Shown here piece by piece: positions 1-7,216 of a DNA stretch of 12,689 nucleotides. Positions within the stretch are counted from its first letter, which is position 1, and every line of letters begins with the position of its first letter. This DNA comes from an uncultured Maritalea sp. (GTDB taxonomy: Bacteria > Pseudomonadota > Alphaproteobacteria > Rhizobiales > Devosiaceae), in the NCBI GenBank assembly GCA_913055925.1, contig CAJXLH010000042.1, positions 1-12,689 on the forward strand. The letters run 5' to 3'. Position numbers and translations under genes: made by a program. Below the pieces are notes generated by a model. It searched no databases. It saw nothing but the letters and a program-made list of their open reading frames with translations, and was not told where the DNA came from.

Positions 1-1838
1 CCAATAAACGCGCCATATCGGCCAAGTTTGAGTGACAAACGGCCTGTATCGCAATCTGGGCACTTGCGTGGATCGCCACCATCTTCGCGTGGTGGGAAGA
101 TGTGATCACCCAACAGCGCGTTCAGCGCATCAAGCACCTCAGATACGCGCAGATCTTTAATCTCGGTCACATGCGAAGAGAAATCGCGCCAGAACTTTGT
201 CAAAACGTCCTTGTAGCGGATCTTGCCGTCAGAGATTTCATCCAGCTGTTCTTCCAGATCAGCGGTAAAGCCATACTCCACATAACGCTCAAAGAAGCTT
301 TCGAGGAATGCCGTCACCAAACGTCCACGATCTTCAGGGATCAGTGCGCGTTTTTCGAGACGAACATAGTCACGATCCTTCAAAACGCCCAATGTTGCCG
401 CAAATGTCGAAGGACGGCCAATGCCGAGCTCTTCCATTTTTTTGATCAAGCTTGCTTCAGTGAAGCGGGATGGCGGCTGGGTAAAGTGCTGCTCGGCAGA
501 TACTTCGTTCAACTTCGGCTGGTCGCCTGTATCTAGTTTGGGCAGCTCTTTTGAATTCTCGTCATCCTTCTCCGTCTTGCCGACGCCGTAAAGCGACATG
601 AAGCCGGGGAATGTGACAACGGAACCAACCGCACGTAGGTCAATATTGCGCGCCCCGCTGACTTGCAGGTCAGCAGTGGTCCGCTCAATTTCTGCAGCGC
701 GCATTTGGCTGGCCATGGTGCGCTTCCAAATCAGGTCATAGAGCTTGAACTGGTCTGGATCGAGGTTTTTCAGTTGGCTCGGTACACGTGACAAATCAGT
801 TGGTCGAACGGCTTCGTGTGCCTCTTGGGCGTTTTTCGCCTTTGACTGATAAATGCGAGCTTTTTCAGGCAGATAGTTGTCGCCGAAGTCGCGTGCGATT
901 TGGCGACGCGTCGCGTCAATCGCCTCAGGCGCCATTTGCACGCCGTCGGTACGCATATAGGTGATCAAACCTTCTTCATACAAACGCTGCGCGATTTGCA
1001 TGGTGCGCGACGGCGAGAAGCTTAGGCGGCTCGAGGCGTCTTGCTGCAAGGTTGACGTTGTAAACGGCGCATATGGATTGCGCTTTGTTGGTTTCTTCTC
1101 AACATTGCCAACCTGAATGTTGCCAGCCTCAATTGCTGCTTTGATCGCCTCTGCGTCAGCTTGGGTTTTGATGTCGTGTTTATCGACCTTGTTTCCATCA
1201 ACTGCATAAAGACGAGCATCAAATGTTTTACCGTCTTTTTCAAACTGCGAGATGACGCTCCAATATTCTTGCGGCTTGAATTTTTCAATCTCTGTCTCAC
1301 GCTCGCACACGAGGCGAAGCGCCACAGATTGCACACGGCCAGCAGAGCGTGAACCCGGTAGTTTGCGCCAAAGCACAGGCGAAAGCGTAAAGCCCACAAG
1401 ATAGTCGAGCGCGCGGCGCGCCAAATAGGCGTCAACAAGCGGCACATCGAGATCGCGCGGATTTGCCATGGCATCAAGAACCGCAGACTTGGTGATCGCG
1501 TTAAACACAACGCGCTTCACTGGCTTGTCTTTGAGCGCTTTTTTCTGTTTCAGGACTTCCAAAACGTGCCAAGAAATCGCTTCACCTTCGCGATCCGGGT
1601 CAGTCGCGAGAATAAGTTCGTCAGATTCTTTAACGGCGCGTGTGATGTCGGTGAGGCGTTTTTTTGACGCTGAGTCGACTTCCCACTTCATTTCAAAATC
1701 ATGTTCGGGGTCAACCGAACCATCTTTTGAAGGCAAATCGCGAACGTGTCCGAAAGAAGCGAGAACCTCGAAATCTTTGCCGAGATATTTATTGATTGTC
1801 TTAGCTTTTGCCGGGCTTTCGACAATAACAACTTTCAT
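1..1838 (-). CDS. topA: DNA topoisomerase I (type IA), 3' part cut off by window edge
   Basis: Relaxes negatively supercoiled DNA by cutting and rejoining one strand through a 5'-phosphotyrosine. The first 612 codons are present. The Toprim domain is at the amino end, with Glu7 in VIVESPAKA and the metal-binding Asp80-Pro-Asp82-Arg-Glu84 of ATDPDREGE. The catalytic tyrosine is Tyr294 in GLITYMRTD. Near the edge the first cysteine pair of a C-terminal zinc ribbon appears (CPDCDTGRLSLKLGRYGAFI). Family members are usually about 800-900 residues, so roughly a third is missing to the left. The start is ATG at 1838, with the strong ribosome site AAGGAAG 8 bases upstream, and it fits the family's conserved amino terminus. 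It lies 134 bases downstream of dprA on the same strand, so it may have its own promoter or be read through from the pyr operon. The identification is secure. Confidence 0.97.
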   Translation of the reverse strand, partial: MKVVIVESPAKAKTINKYLGKDFEVLASFGHVRDLPSKDGSVDPEHDFEMKWEVDSASKKRLTDITRAVKESDELILATDPDREGEAISWHVLEVLKQKKALKDKPVKRVVFNAITKSAVLDAMANPRDLDVPLVDAYLARRALDYLVGFTLSPVLWRKLPGSRSAGRVQSVALRLVCERETEIEKFKPQEYWSVISQFEKDGKTFDARLYAVDGNKVDKHDIKTQADAEAIKAAIEAGNIQVGNVEKKPTKRNPYAPFTTSTLQQDASSRLSFSPSRTMQIAQRLYEEGLITYMRTDGVQMAPEAIDATRRQIARDFGDNYLPEKARIYQSKAKNAQEAHEAVRPTDLSRVPSQLKNLDPDQFKLYDLIWKRTMASQMRAAEIERTTADLQVSGARNIDLRAVGSVVTFPGFMSLYGVGKTEKDDENSKELPKLDTGDQPKLNEVSAEQHFTQPPSRFTEASLIKKMEELGIGRPSTFAATLGVLKDRDYVRLEKRALIPEDRGRLVTAFLESFFERYVEYGFTADLEEQLDEISDGKIRYKDVLTKFWRDFSSHVTEIKDLRVSEVLDALNALLGDHIFPPREDGGDPRKCPDCDTGRLSLKLGRYGAFI

Positions 1839-1875
1839 CGCTTAACTTCCTTAAAACCTGAGTTTTGACGCGACA

Positions 1876-1904
1876 AACTGCGCCAGTTCGCGCGCTCATG
1901 TCAA
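1876..1904 (-). promoter_or_regulatory. Possible topA promoter
   Basis: On the minus strand a perfect TTGACA (1904 to 1899) lies in the 134-base gap between dprA and topA. At 17-18 bases spacing the -10 region (GCAGTT/CAGTTT) matches the sigma-70 consensus poorly. The predicted transcript start would be about 30 bases upstream of the topA ATG. It is supported only by the -35 match and its position. The alternative is that topA is read only from the upstream operon. Confidence 0.3.
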
Positions 1905-1972
1905 TCACTGAGCGGCGTAATCGATTTGCTCACCTAGTAGAGAAACAAGACAATTTCAAGTGATTGTTTGTC

Positions 1973-3121
1973 TTAAGAGGTGAATTTCAAACTGACCAAC
2001 TGTCCACTTGCCCGTTCAATTCGACCGGCGATTTCGAGATCGAGCAGTACCAATTGGACAGCTTGCGCTGGCAAGTTGGTAGCCCGAATAATTTCGTCCA
2101 CGGCAGTTGGGGTGTGGCTCAAGGCGTTTAGAACTTGCTCGCTCGCCTCAGGCGTATTTTCGTCGTCCCAATCAAATGCAATTTCGTCTTCCTCGGACTG
2201 CGCGAGCCCCAAATGCTCAACCTTGAAATTGGCCAATTGCTCCAAAATGTCGTCGGTATTTCTTACGAGCGTTGCGCCATCGCGGATCAGTTTGTTCCCG
2301 CCGGCAGATCTAGGGTCGAGTGGAAAGCCGGGTATCGCCATAACATCTCGATTTTGTTCGTTTGCCAGGCGAGCGGTGATGAGCGAGCCTGATCGTATAG
2401 CAGCTTCTACGACAACGACGCCAAGCGACATGCCCGCAACGATCCGGTTACGTCGCGGAAAATCTCGCGCGATGGGTTTGGTGCCCAACGGCATTTCACT
2501 CACAAGTGCACCGCCACCTTCAACAATTGCCTCGGCAAGCCCGCGATTTTGATCGGGATATATGTGATCAACGCCACCAGCGAATACAGCAATGGTTTGT
2601 GTCTCAATACTGGCGGCGTGTGCCGCACTGTCGATGCCACGCGCTAGACCAGAAACAATTTTGTAGCCCTGCTGCCCAAGTTCAGACGCTAGTTGTCTTG
2701 TGAGGGCCATGCCTGCTGCGGAGGCGTTTCTGGCGCCGACCATCGCAACGGTTTTTGTGAGGTTGTTCGATAATTGACCGATAACAGAAAGAAGTGGAGG
2801 TGCGCCTGCCGCGTGCGTCAGGAGTTCTGGATAGTCTTCTTCGCAAAGGGCGATCAAACTGCCGCCAAGCGCATCTAATGTCTCAATTTCGCGGAGCGCT
2901 TTGTCTTTCGCGCAAATGCGGATGGGTTTTGCTGCGCCGCCGCGCGCCGCAATGTCTGGCAGGGCATCAAGCGCATTGGACGCCGTGCCATAGCGATTGA
3001 TTAGGCGCTTGAAAGTCGCGGGCCCGACATTTTCTGATCGAATGAGCCGCAACCATGCCAATCGTTGGTCGTCGCTTAGTTTGGTTTTGGGTGGGGTAGC
3101 GTCATCAAAAAGGGAGGGCAT
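1973..3121 (-). CDS. dprA: DNA-processing protein DprA (Smf)
   Basis: Binds incoming single-stranded DNA during natural transformation and loads RecA onto it; the gene is also widespread in bacteria not known to be competent. The protein has 382 residues. An amino-terminal helix-hairpin-helix/SAM-like segment covers about residues 18-62 (WLRLIRSENVGPATFKRL). The Rossmann-like DprA core covers about residues 95-300, with VAMVGARNAS (125-134), the signature SGLARGID (157-164), FAGGVDHIYP, and FPRRNRIVAG followed by SGSLITA. A small carboxy-terminal winged-helix domain (about 325-378, DEIIRATNLPAQAVQLVLLD) is of the DprA C-terminal type. The ATG overlaps the plsY stop by one base (TGATG), so translation is probably coupled. 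It is full length and shows no disruption. No other competence gene is in view, so a transformation role here is not shown. Confidence 0.95.
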   Translation of the reverse strand: MPSLFDDATPPKTKLSDDQRLAWLRLIRSENVGPATFKRLINRYGTASNALDALPDIAARGGAAKPIRICAKDKALREIETLDALGGSLIALCEEDYPELLTHAAGAPPLLSVIGQLSNNLTKTVAMVGARNASAAGMALTRQLASELGQQGYKIVSGLARGIDSAAHAASIETQTIAVFAGGVDHIYPDQNRGLAEAIVEGGGALVSEMPLGTKPIARDFPRRNRIVAGMSLGVVVVEAAIRSGSLITARLANEQNRDVMAIPGFPLDPRSAGGNKLIRDGATLVRNTDDILEQLANFKVEHLGLAQSEEDEIAFDWDDENTPEASEQVLNALSHTPTAVDEIIRATNLPAQAVQLVLLDLEIAGRIERASGQLVSLKFTS

Positions 3122-3729
3122 CAGCCTCCTGTCTGAGACTTTTCTCCACCGATTTTGGTTTCAGTACCATCTAAAAGGCGCAAAATATTCTCTTTATGTC
3201 GATAATAAATAAAAATAGTAAGTAGGGCGCAGGCCGCGCTTAAAAGCGGACCTGACCAAATCCAAGCAAAAATAGGTGCCGCAGCGGAAGAAGTAAGTGC
3301 TGCAAGCGAAGAGTAACGGCGGGCATAGGCGATAATCAGCCATGTTAGGCCCACCATAAGGAACACAATCCAATTCAAGGCGAGTAGGGTGCCTAGGTAA
3401 GTCGCAAAGCCTTTGCCGCCTTTGAATTTTAGCCAAATAGGCCAGCAATGGCCTGCGAATGCAGCAACACCGGCAACGATACCCGCCAGTTCGCCGCCGA
3501 AATAACGGGCGAGCAGAACGGCAATGCCGCCTTTGCCCGCGTCTAAGATGAGGGTCGCCAAAGCTAGGTCTTTGCGGCCGGTGCGGAGTACATTGGTCGC
3601 GCCGATATTCTTTGAGCCAATTTGGCGAATGTCACCTAGACCAGCGGCACGTGTAATCACCAAGCCAAAAGGCACAGAACCGAGCAAATAGCCGCCGATC
3701 GCGGAAATAACCAAAATCAAAGAGAACAT
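3121..3729 (-). CDS. plsY: Acyl-phosphate:glycerol-3-phosphate acyltransferase PlsY
   Basis: Inner-membrane enzyme that transfers the acyl group of acyl-phosphate (made by PlsX) to glycerol-3-phosphate, giving lysophosphatidic acid, the first step of phospholipid synthesis. The 202 residues are about the usual family size and very hydrophobic, with several predicted membrane helices. The conserved motifs are present: GSVPFG (17-22), GSKNIGATNVLR (38-49, glycerol-3-phosphate/phosphate site), DAGKG, and AGHCWPIWLKFKGGKGFAT, which carries the glycine-rich acyl-phosphate loop. The carboxy end has the typical RHKENI(L)RLL segment. It begins 2 bases after the pyrC stop and ends overlapping dprA, so it is an internal gene of the pyrB-pyrC-plsY-dprA operon. 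No anomaly was seen. Confidence 0.96.
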   Translation of the reverse strand: MFSLILVISAIGGYLLGSVPFGLVITRAAGLGDIRQIGSKNIGATNVLRTGRKDLALATLILDAGKGGIAVLLARYFGGELAGIVAGVAAFAGHCWPIWLKFKGGKGFATYLGTLLALNWIVFLMVGLTWLIIAYARRYSSLAALTSSAAAPIFAWIWSGPLLSAACALLTIFIYYRHKENILRLLDGTETKIGGEKSQTGG

Positions 3730-3731
3730 AT

Positions 3732-5021
3732 CTAGTCTTTAAGCCCGTAAATCTGTTTGCCTTTTACAAAAGTGGCGAGGACCTTACCACTAAAGCGCGC
3801 ACCTTCAAATGTTGTGTTGCGCGAGCGAGAGCGCAAGTCATCTTCTGACACCACCCACGGATATTCCAAATCGATCTCAATAAAGTCTGCGGGGGCGCCT
3901 TTTTCCAGACGACCTGCATTGATACCCAAAAGGTCAGCGGGGTTGCTCGTCATGGCACGTAGGAGGGTGATCAACTCAACTTGGCCTTCGTGTACAAGCC
4001 GCAGCGCGGCGCTAAGCATCGTTTCAAGCCCAATCGCCCCATCAACCGCTTCAGCGAAAGGTCGGCGCTTGCCTTCCATATCTTGCGGGTCATGGTCTGA
4101 GTGGATCACGTCGATTGTGCCGTCAGCCAAGGCAGCAACCATCGCCATGCGTTCATCTTCACTGCGCAAAGGTGGTGATAGCTTGAAGTAGGTGCGGTAA
4201 TCGCCAATGTCGTTTTCGTTTAGGCATAGATTGTTGATCGAAGTGCCTGCAGAAATGCGGTCCGAGTTCTTTTTCGCCCGAGCAATGATCTCAGCAGACT
4301 TTGCACATGAAATTTGCGCCGCATGGTATCGAACACCTGTCGCTTCCGCTAGCTGGACGTCACGGTCTAATGGAATTGTTTCCGCAATGTGTGGGATGCC
4401 TTTTAGGCCTAGTCCGGTAGCGAGTAGACCTGCATTCATCACGCCGCTGCCTGTCAGGCTATCGTCGGACACGTGATGAATGATCGGCATGTCGAAGTTC
4501 ACTGCATAAGTGAAGGCGGTTTTCAAAAGCGCTGCATTTTGGATGCTTTTGCGTCCGTCCGTGAAGGCTTTCGCGCCAGCTTCTTTTAGCAAACCAAATT
4601 CAGAAATGTCGTCGCCATCGAGACCTTTTGAGATTGCCGCAGCGGGATAGAAGTTGATTTCTGCCTTGTCGCGCGCGCGCCGCGCCACAAAGTCGATCAA
4701 GGCGCCATCATCGAGCACTGGGTTTGTGTCAGGCATTATTAGCGCGCTTGTTACACCGCCAGCAGCCGCAGCGCGCGACGCACTTCCAAGTGTTTCGCGA
4801 TAATCGTGACCAGGTTCACCCGTAAACACACGCAAGTCGACCAGTCCCGGCGCAACGACATTGCCATGTGCATTATGTGTTTTTGCGCCTTCTGGTGCAG
4901 CGATCTCACCTTGAGCGATTTCGACGATGATACCGTTTTCGATGAGCATTGAGCCCATGAAATCATCATTGCTTGCTGGGTTAATGATGCGGGCGTTTTG
5001 GATGAGAAGTTGTTCGCTCAT
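3732..5021 (-). CDS. pyrC: Dihydroorotase-family protein, probably non-catalytic (PyrC')
   Basis: An amidohydrolase-fold protein of 429 residues, homologous to type I dihydroorotase, which closes carbamoyl-aspartate to dihydroorotate in pyrimidine synthesis. Family landmarks are clear: VAPGLVDL, EPGHDYRETL, AAAAGGVTS, MPDTNPV, GVMNAG, KLSPPLRSEDE, SDHDPQD and RPFAEAVDGAIGLET. Key metal ligands are changed. The HxH after DL is Arg64-Val-Phe66, and the histidine expected in the HxAHVS motif is Gln236 (YHAAQIS). His183 and Asp309 are kept. This resembles the inactive PyrC' proteins that support the aspartate carbamoyltransferase dodecamer in Pseudomonas. I recall similar substitutions in annotated rhizobial pyrC genes. 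The ATG overlaps the pyrB stop by 4 bases (ATGA), consistent with a stoichiometric partner. I infer a structural role and a true dihydroorotase elsewhere; activity has not been excluded. Confidence 0.9.
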   Translation of the reverse strand: MSEQLLIQNARIINPASNDDFMGSMLIENGIIVEIAQGEIAAPEGAKTHNAHGNVVAPGLVDLRVFTGEPGHDYRETLGSASRAAAAGGVTSALIMPDTNPVLDDGALIDFVARRARDKAEINFYPAAAISKGLDGDDISEFGLLKEAGAKAFTDGRKSIQNAALLKTAFTYAVNFDMPIIHHVSDDSLTGSGVMNAGLLATGLGLKGIPHIAETIPLDRDVQLAEATGVRYHAAQISCAKSAEIIARAKKNSDRISAGTSINNLCLNENDIGDYRTYFKLSPPLRSEDERMAMVAALADGTIDVIHSDHDPQDMEGKRRPFAEAVDGAIGLETMLSAALRLVHEGQVELITLLRAMTSNPADLLGINAGRLEKGAPADFIEIDLEYPWVVSEDDLRSRSRNTTFEGARFSGKVLATFVKGKQIYGLKD

Positions 5022-5974
5022 GATTGCACCTCCTCATTGGCGAGGAGGGCCTCTAAGACAGCCATCCTAACGGCGACGCCCATTTCAACCTGTTCGGTTA
5101 TAACTGAGCGATCGCAGTCGGCGATGGCCGGATCAATCTCGACACCGCGGTTCATAGGTCCTGGATGCATCACAATTGCATCTGACTTTGCATGCGCAAG
5201 CTTGCGCTCGTCTAATCCGTAGAAGCGGTAGAATTCTCGCGTCGAAGGAATTTGCTGCCCTGCTGCGCGCTCGCGCTGGATGCGCAGCATCATCACAACG
5301 TCCGCGTCCTTCAGGCCTTCTTCCATATCGGTGAAGACTTCCGCGGAGATGTGCTCAATGCCTGCGGGGAGCATTGTCTTTGGTGCGATGACGCGCGTAC
5401 GCACATTCATCGCGTTGAGTAGCATCAGGTTCGAGCGTGCAACACGTGAGTTCGCAATGTCGCCACAGATCGCCACGGTTAGTCCGTTCAGGCGACCTTT
5501 GTGGCGGCGGATAGTTAGGGCGTCGAGTAGAGCTTGAGTTGGATGTTCATGGGTGCCATCACCGGCATTGACCACTGAGCAGCCGACTTTTTGAGAGAGT
5601 AGCTTTACCGCGCCAGACGAAGAATGCCGCACCACGATGACATCCGGCTGCATCGCGTTGAGCGTTGCCGCAGTATCAATCAGCGTCTCGCCCTTTTTCA
5701 CGCTTGAAGTGCTTACCGCCATGTTGAGGACGTCAGCGCCAAGGCGTTTGCCTGCAATTTCAAATGAGCTTTGTGTTCGCGTCGAATTCTCAAAGAACAA
5801 ATTGATCTGCGTTCGCCCCGCGAGCGTGTGCTTGGCCTTTTTCTCCTGACGGGAGACTTCGACCATCTTTTCAGCGCGGTCGATAAGCTCGGTAATCTCA
5901 ACAGGATTGAGATTGGCAATACCTAACAGATGCTTTTGGGAGAATGCGTTATGGCGTGGCGTGGAAGTGTTCAT
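5018..5974 (-). CDS. pyrB: Aspartate carbamoyltransferase catalytic chain
   Basis: Joins carbamoyl phosphate and L-aspartate to form N-carbamoyl-aspartate, the committed step of pyrimidine synthesis. The 318 residues are standard for the catalytic chain. Residues seen are the carbamoyl-phosphate loop Ser64-Thr-Arg-Thr67 (FFENSTRT), KGETLIDTA, the VVRHSSSGA segment, HEHPTQALLDALTI, and MHPGPMNRGVEI near the carboxy end. No pyrI regulatory-chain gene follows; instead the next gene is the dihydroorotase homologue, as in the PyrB-PyrC' type of complex. The ATG at 5974 has a GAGG ribosome site a few bases upstream and fits the family's amino end. The leader between ruvX and pyrB holds two inverted repeats that could take part in control. 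Confidence 0.97.
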   Translation of the reverse strand: MNTSTPRHNAFSQKHLLGIANLNPVEITELIDRAEKMVEVSRQEKKAKHTLAGRTQINLFFENSTRTQSSFEIAGKRLGADVLNMAVSTSSVKKGETLIDTAATLNAMQPDVIVVRHSSSGAVKLLSQKVGCSVVNAGDGTHEHPTQALLDALTIRRHKGRLNGLTVAICGDIANSRVARSNLMLLNAMNVRTRVIAPKTMLPAGIEHISAEVFTDMEEGLKDADVVMMLRIQRERAAGQQIPSTREFYRFYGLDERKLAHAKSDAIVMHPGPMNRGVEIDPAIADCDRSVITEQVEMGVAVRMAVLEALLANEEVQS

Positions 5975-5988
5975 ATGCCTCGTTCCAA

Positions 5989-6020
5989 ATCGGTTTCCTC
6001 GGCATAGCCTATGCCCCGAT
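5989..6020 (-). promoter_or_regulatory. Inverted repeat in the pyrB leader, near the ribosome site
   Basis: A 7-base inverted repeat with one central base, GGCATAG-C-CTATGCC, occupies 6001-6015, 26 bases upstream of the pyrB start. An outer ATCGG/CCGAT pair (5989-5993 and 6016-6020) encloses it, with a 7-base bulge on one side. As RNA it could fold with a 3-base loop (6 base pairs); as DNA it resembles a dyad operator. It is seen directly; the function is unknown. Confidence 0.4.
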
Positions 6021-6029
6021 CTGGCTCAA

Positions 6030-6048
6030 GGAAAATCAACGGTTTTCC
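6030..6048 (-). repeat. Second inverted repeat between ruvX and pyrB
   Basis: GGAAAA (6030-6035) and TTTTCC (6043-6048) form a 6-base inverted repeat with a 7-base loop, starting about 10 bases after the ruvX stop codon. It is short and AT-rich and has no proper T-run, so it is at best a weak terminator or leader hairpin. Confidence 0.3.
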
Positions 6049-6057
6049 CGACCATTG

Positions 6058-6513
6058 TTAACGGCGACGGTCGAGCGCGCCTTGGAGAATGAAGCTCGCG
6101 GCGAGTTTGTCGACCACCTTTGCTTGTTTTGCACGTGAGATATCCGCTTCAACCATCGTGCGTGTGACCGCTGTCGTGGACAGACGTTCATCCCAATAAG
6201 CAACAGGCAACTCACACTTTTGAGAAAAGTTGCGCACAAAAGCGCGCGTTGACTGAACGCGGGGACCTTCTGAGCCGTCCATGTTTAGCGGTAGGCCGAT
6301 AACAATCCCGACAATCTGGTTCTCATCAATCAGTTTTAATATTTGTTCGGCATCCACACCGAATTTCTTGCGTTTGATGGTTTCCGCTGGCGTTGCCGTC
6401 ATCTGCAACCCGTCAGAGATCGCCAAACCGATGGTTTTTGTGCCGAGATCTATGCCAAGCAAACGTCCTGCCGTTGGAAGCAAATCCAAACTGTTCAATT
6501 CTTCTTGCGACAT
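6058..6513 (-). CDS. ruvX: RuvX/YqgF family Holliday junction resolvase-like nuclease
   Basis: A small RNase H-fold protein of the YqgF/RuvX family, linked to processing of the 5' end of pre-16S rRNA and, in some bacteria, to Holliday junction resolution. It has 151 residues from the chosen start. The amino-terminal GRLLGIDLGTKTIGLAISD carries the first catalytic aspartate (Asp22). GIVIGLPLNMDGSEGPR is the family's central motif, YWDERLSTT carries the acidic residue of the third strand, and VDKLAASFILQGAL is the conserved last helix with its aspartate. The frame is open upstream to ATG 6615, but that would overlap the divergent gene at 6589. The ATG at 6513 has an AGGGAAAGAG ribosome site and gives the family's usual length. 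It lies 83 bases upstream of pyrB on the same strand and may head the transcript. Confidence 0.93.
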   Translation of the reverse strand: MSQEELNSLDLLPTAGRLLGIDLGTKTIGLAISDGLQMTATPAETIKRKKFGVDAEQILKLIDENQIVGIVIGLPLNMDGSEGPRVQSTRAFVRNFSQKCELPVAYWDERLSTTAVTRTMVEADISRAKQAKVVDKLAASFILQGALDRRR

Positions 6514-6588
6514 TTGCTCTTTCCCTGCATTTTGCGTTTGATCTGCGTAACGCCAGAAACAAATGAATTCAAGCGAATAGGGTAGCCG
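6514..6588. promoter_or_regulatory. Divergent intergenic region between ruvX and the 6589 gene
   Basis: Seventy-five bases separate the two divergent starts, so promoters for both strands should lie here or inside the gene starts. The best minus-strand candidate is TTGAAT followed about 16 bases later by TTACGC, a poor match to sigma-70. No convincing plus-strand pair was found. The call rests on gene layout. Confidence 0.3.
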
Positions 6589-7110
6589 ATGCGTATTACT
6601 TGGTTTGGCGGACAATGCGTTCGCGCTTCTCTTGGCGAGACATCCTTATGTTTTTTTTCTGACAGCGCAGAACCACGGTTTCGCAAAAGTGAGCTTTTGG
6701 CCAACGCAATCGAAGTAAATGAAAACGAATTTGGTCCGTTTGTACCCTATAGCGGGTCGAAGCGTGAAGGCTCAGAACGTTTAATTGATGTGATCGACAA
6801 CCCAGATCGCACTTTCTTGGACGATGGTTGTTATCTGGTTTCAGCAGAACCTGATGAGAAGCTTCTGTTCGTACCAAGTGGTGGACATTGTCCGGATGCG
6901 TTTGAAGATGAAATGGAAGGCGCTGTCTTTTTGATTGAGGGTGCCTTCGAAGAAGTCGCAAAGACGTTGTCCGCTTTGATCGAAACAAGGCCAAGGCAAT
7001 GCCTATTGATTGTCTCAGACCTAGAAAATCTTGATATGCAAAGCCTTGCCAAAACTGTTGGCAAAACACCGACTCAATTGTTGGAAACTGGCTTGGCGGT
7101 CGAGCTTTAG
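6589..7110 (+). CDS. Uncharacterised protein with MBL-fold-like amino end
   Basis: I do not firmly recognise this 173-residue protein. It starts MRITWFGGQCVRASLG, which resembles the first strands of metallo-beta-lactamase-fold hydrolases of the UPF0173 type (MxITWxGHxCFR), but the His after WFG is Gly. No HxHxDH motif or later metal-binding histidines are visible, and the protein is shorter than a full MBL domain. There is no signal peptide or membrane segment. Acidic residues are common (EFGPF, DEMEGAVFLIEG, DLENLD). It diverges from ruvX and lies 106 bases before gatC. From memory, some Rhizobiales carry an MBL-like hydrolase between ruvX and gatC, which supports a degenerate descendant. 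The only in-frame upstream ATG (6562) is followed quickly by a stop, so the start at 6589 is set. That it is coding is likely; the function is unknown. Confidence 0.75.
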   Translation: MRITWFGGQCVRASLGETSLCFFSDSAEPRFRKSELLANAIEVNENEFGPFVPYSGSKREGSERLIDVIDNPDRTFLDDGCYLVSAEPDEKLLFVPSGGHCPDAFEDEMEGAVFLIEGAFEEVAKTLSALIETRPRQCLLIVSDLENLDMQSLAKTVGKTPTQLLETGLAVEL

Positions 7111-7144
7111 CTAGAATTTCAATTGTTTGGTCGAAAATCGCGCT

Positions 7145-7189
7145 TTCATTGGTTGTCAGGCCTCAATACCATTGCTAAAAGCCAATGAA
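7145..7189 (+). promoter_or_regulatory. Candidate gatC promoter flanked by an inverted repeat
   Basis: TTGTCA (7153-7158), a 17-base spacer and TAAAAG (7176-7181) match sigma-70 -35 and -10 boxes at 5/6 and 4/6 positions. The start would fall near 7188, leaving about 30 bases of leader with AGGAG (7206-7210) 6 bases before the gatC ATG. A perfect 8-base inverted repeat, TTCATTGG (7145-7152) and CCAATGAA (7182-7189), abuts the two boxes on their outer sides. This geometry suggests a dyad operator, but it may be chance. Confidence 0.45.
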
Positions 7190-7216
7190 CCTTTTCCTAA
7201 AATGTAGGAGTCTCAT

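Noticed and set aside
102..536. A 144-codon plus-strand open frame opposite topA
   Set aside because: The opposite strand encodes conserved topoisomerase residues continuously through this stretch; no independent evidence supports a second gene.
1022..1510. A 162-codon open frame on the minus strand inside topA
   Set aside because: It is out of frame with the clear topoisomerase coding sequence, has an unnatural composition and no recognisable motif. It is a shadow of topA.
1948..1969. AT-rich stem after dprA (AGACAAT/ATTGTTT) as a terminator
   Set aside because: Only 7 weak pairs including a G-U pair, no GC stem and no T-run; too weak to call an intrinsic terminator.
6514..6615. Upstream extension of ruvX to an ATG at 6615
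   Set aside because: It would add 34 residues not typical of the family and overlap the divergent gene at 6589. ATG 6513 has a good ribosome site and gives the usual length.
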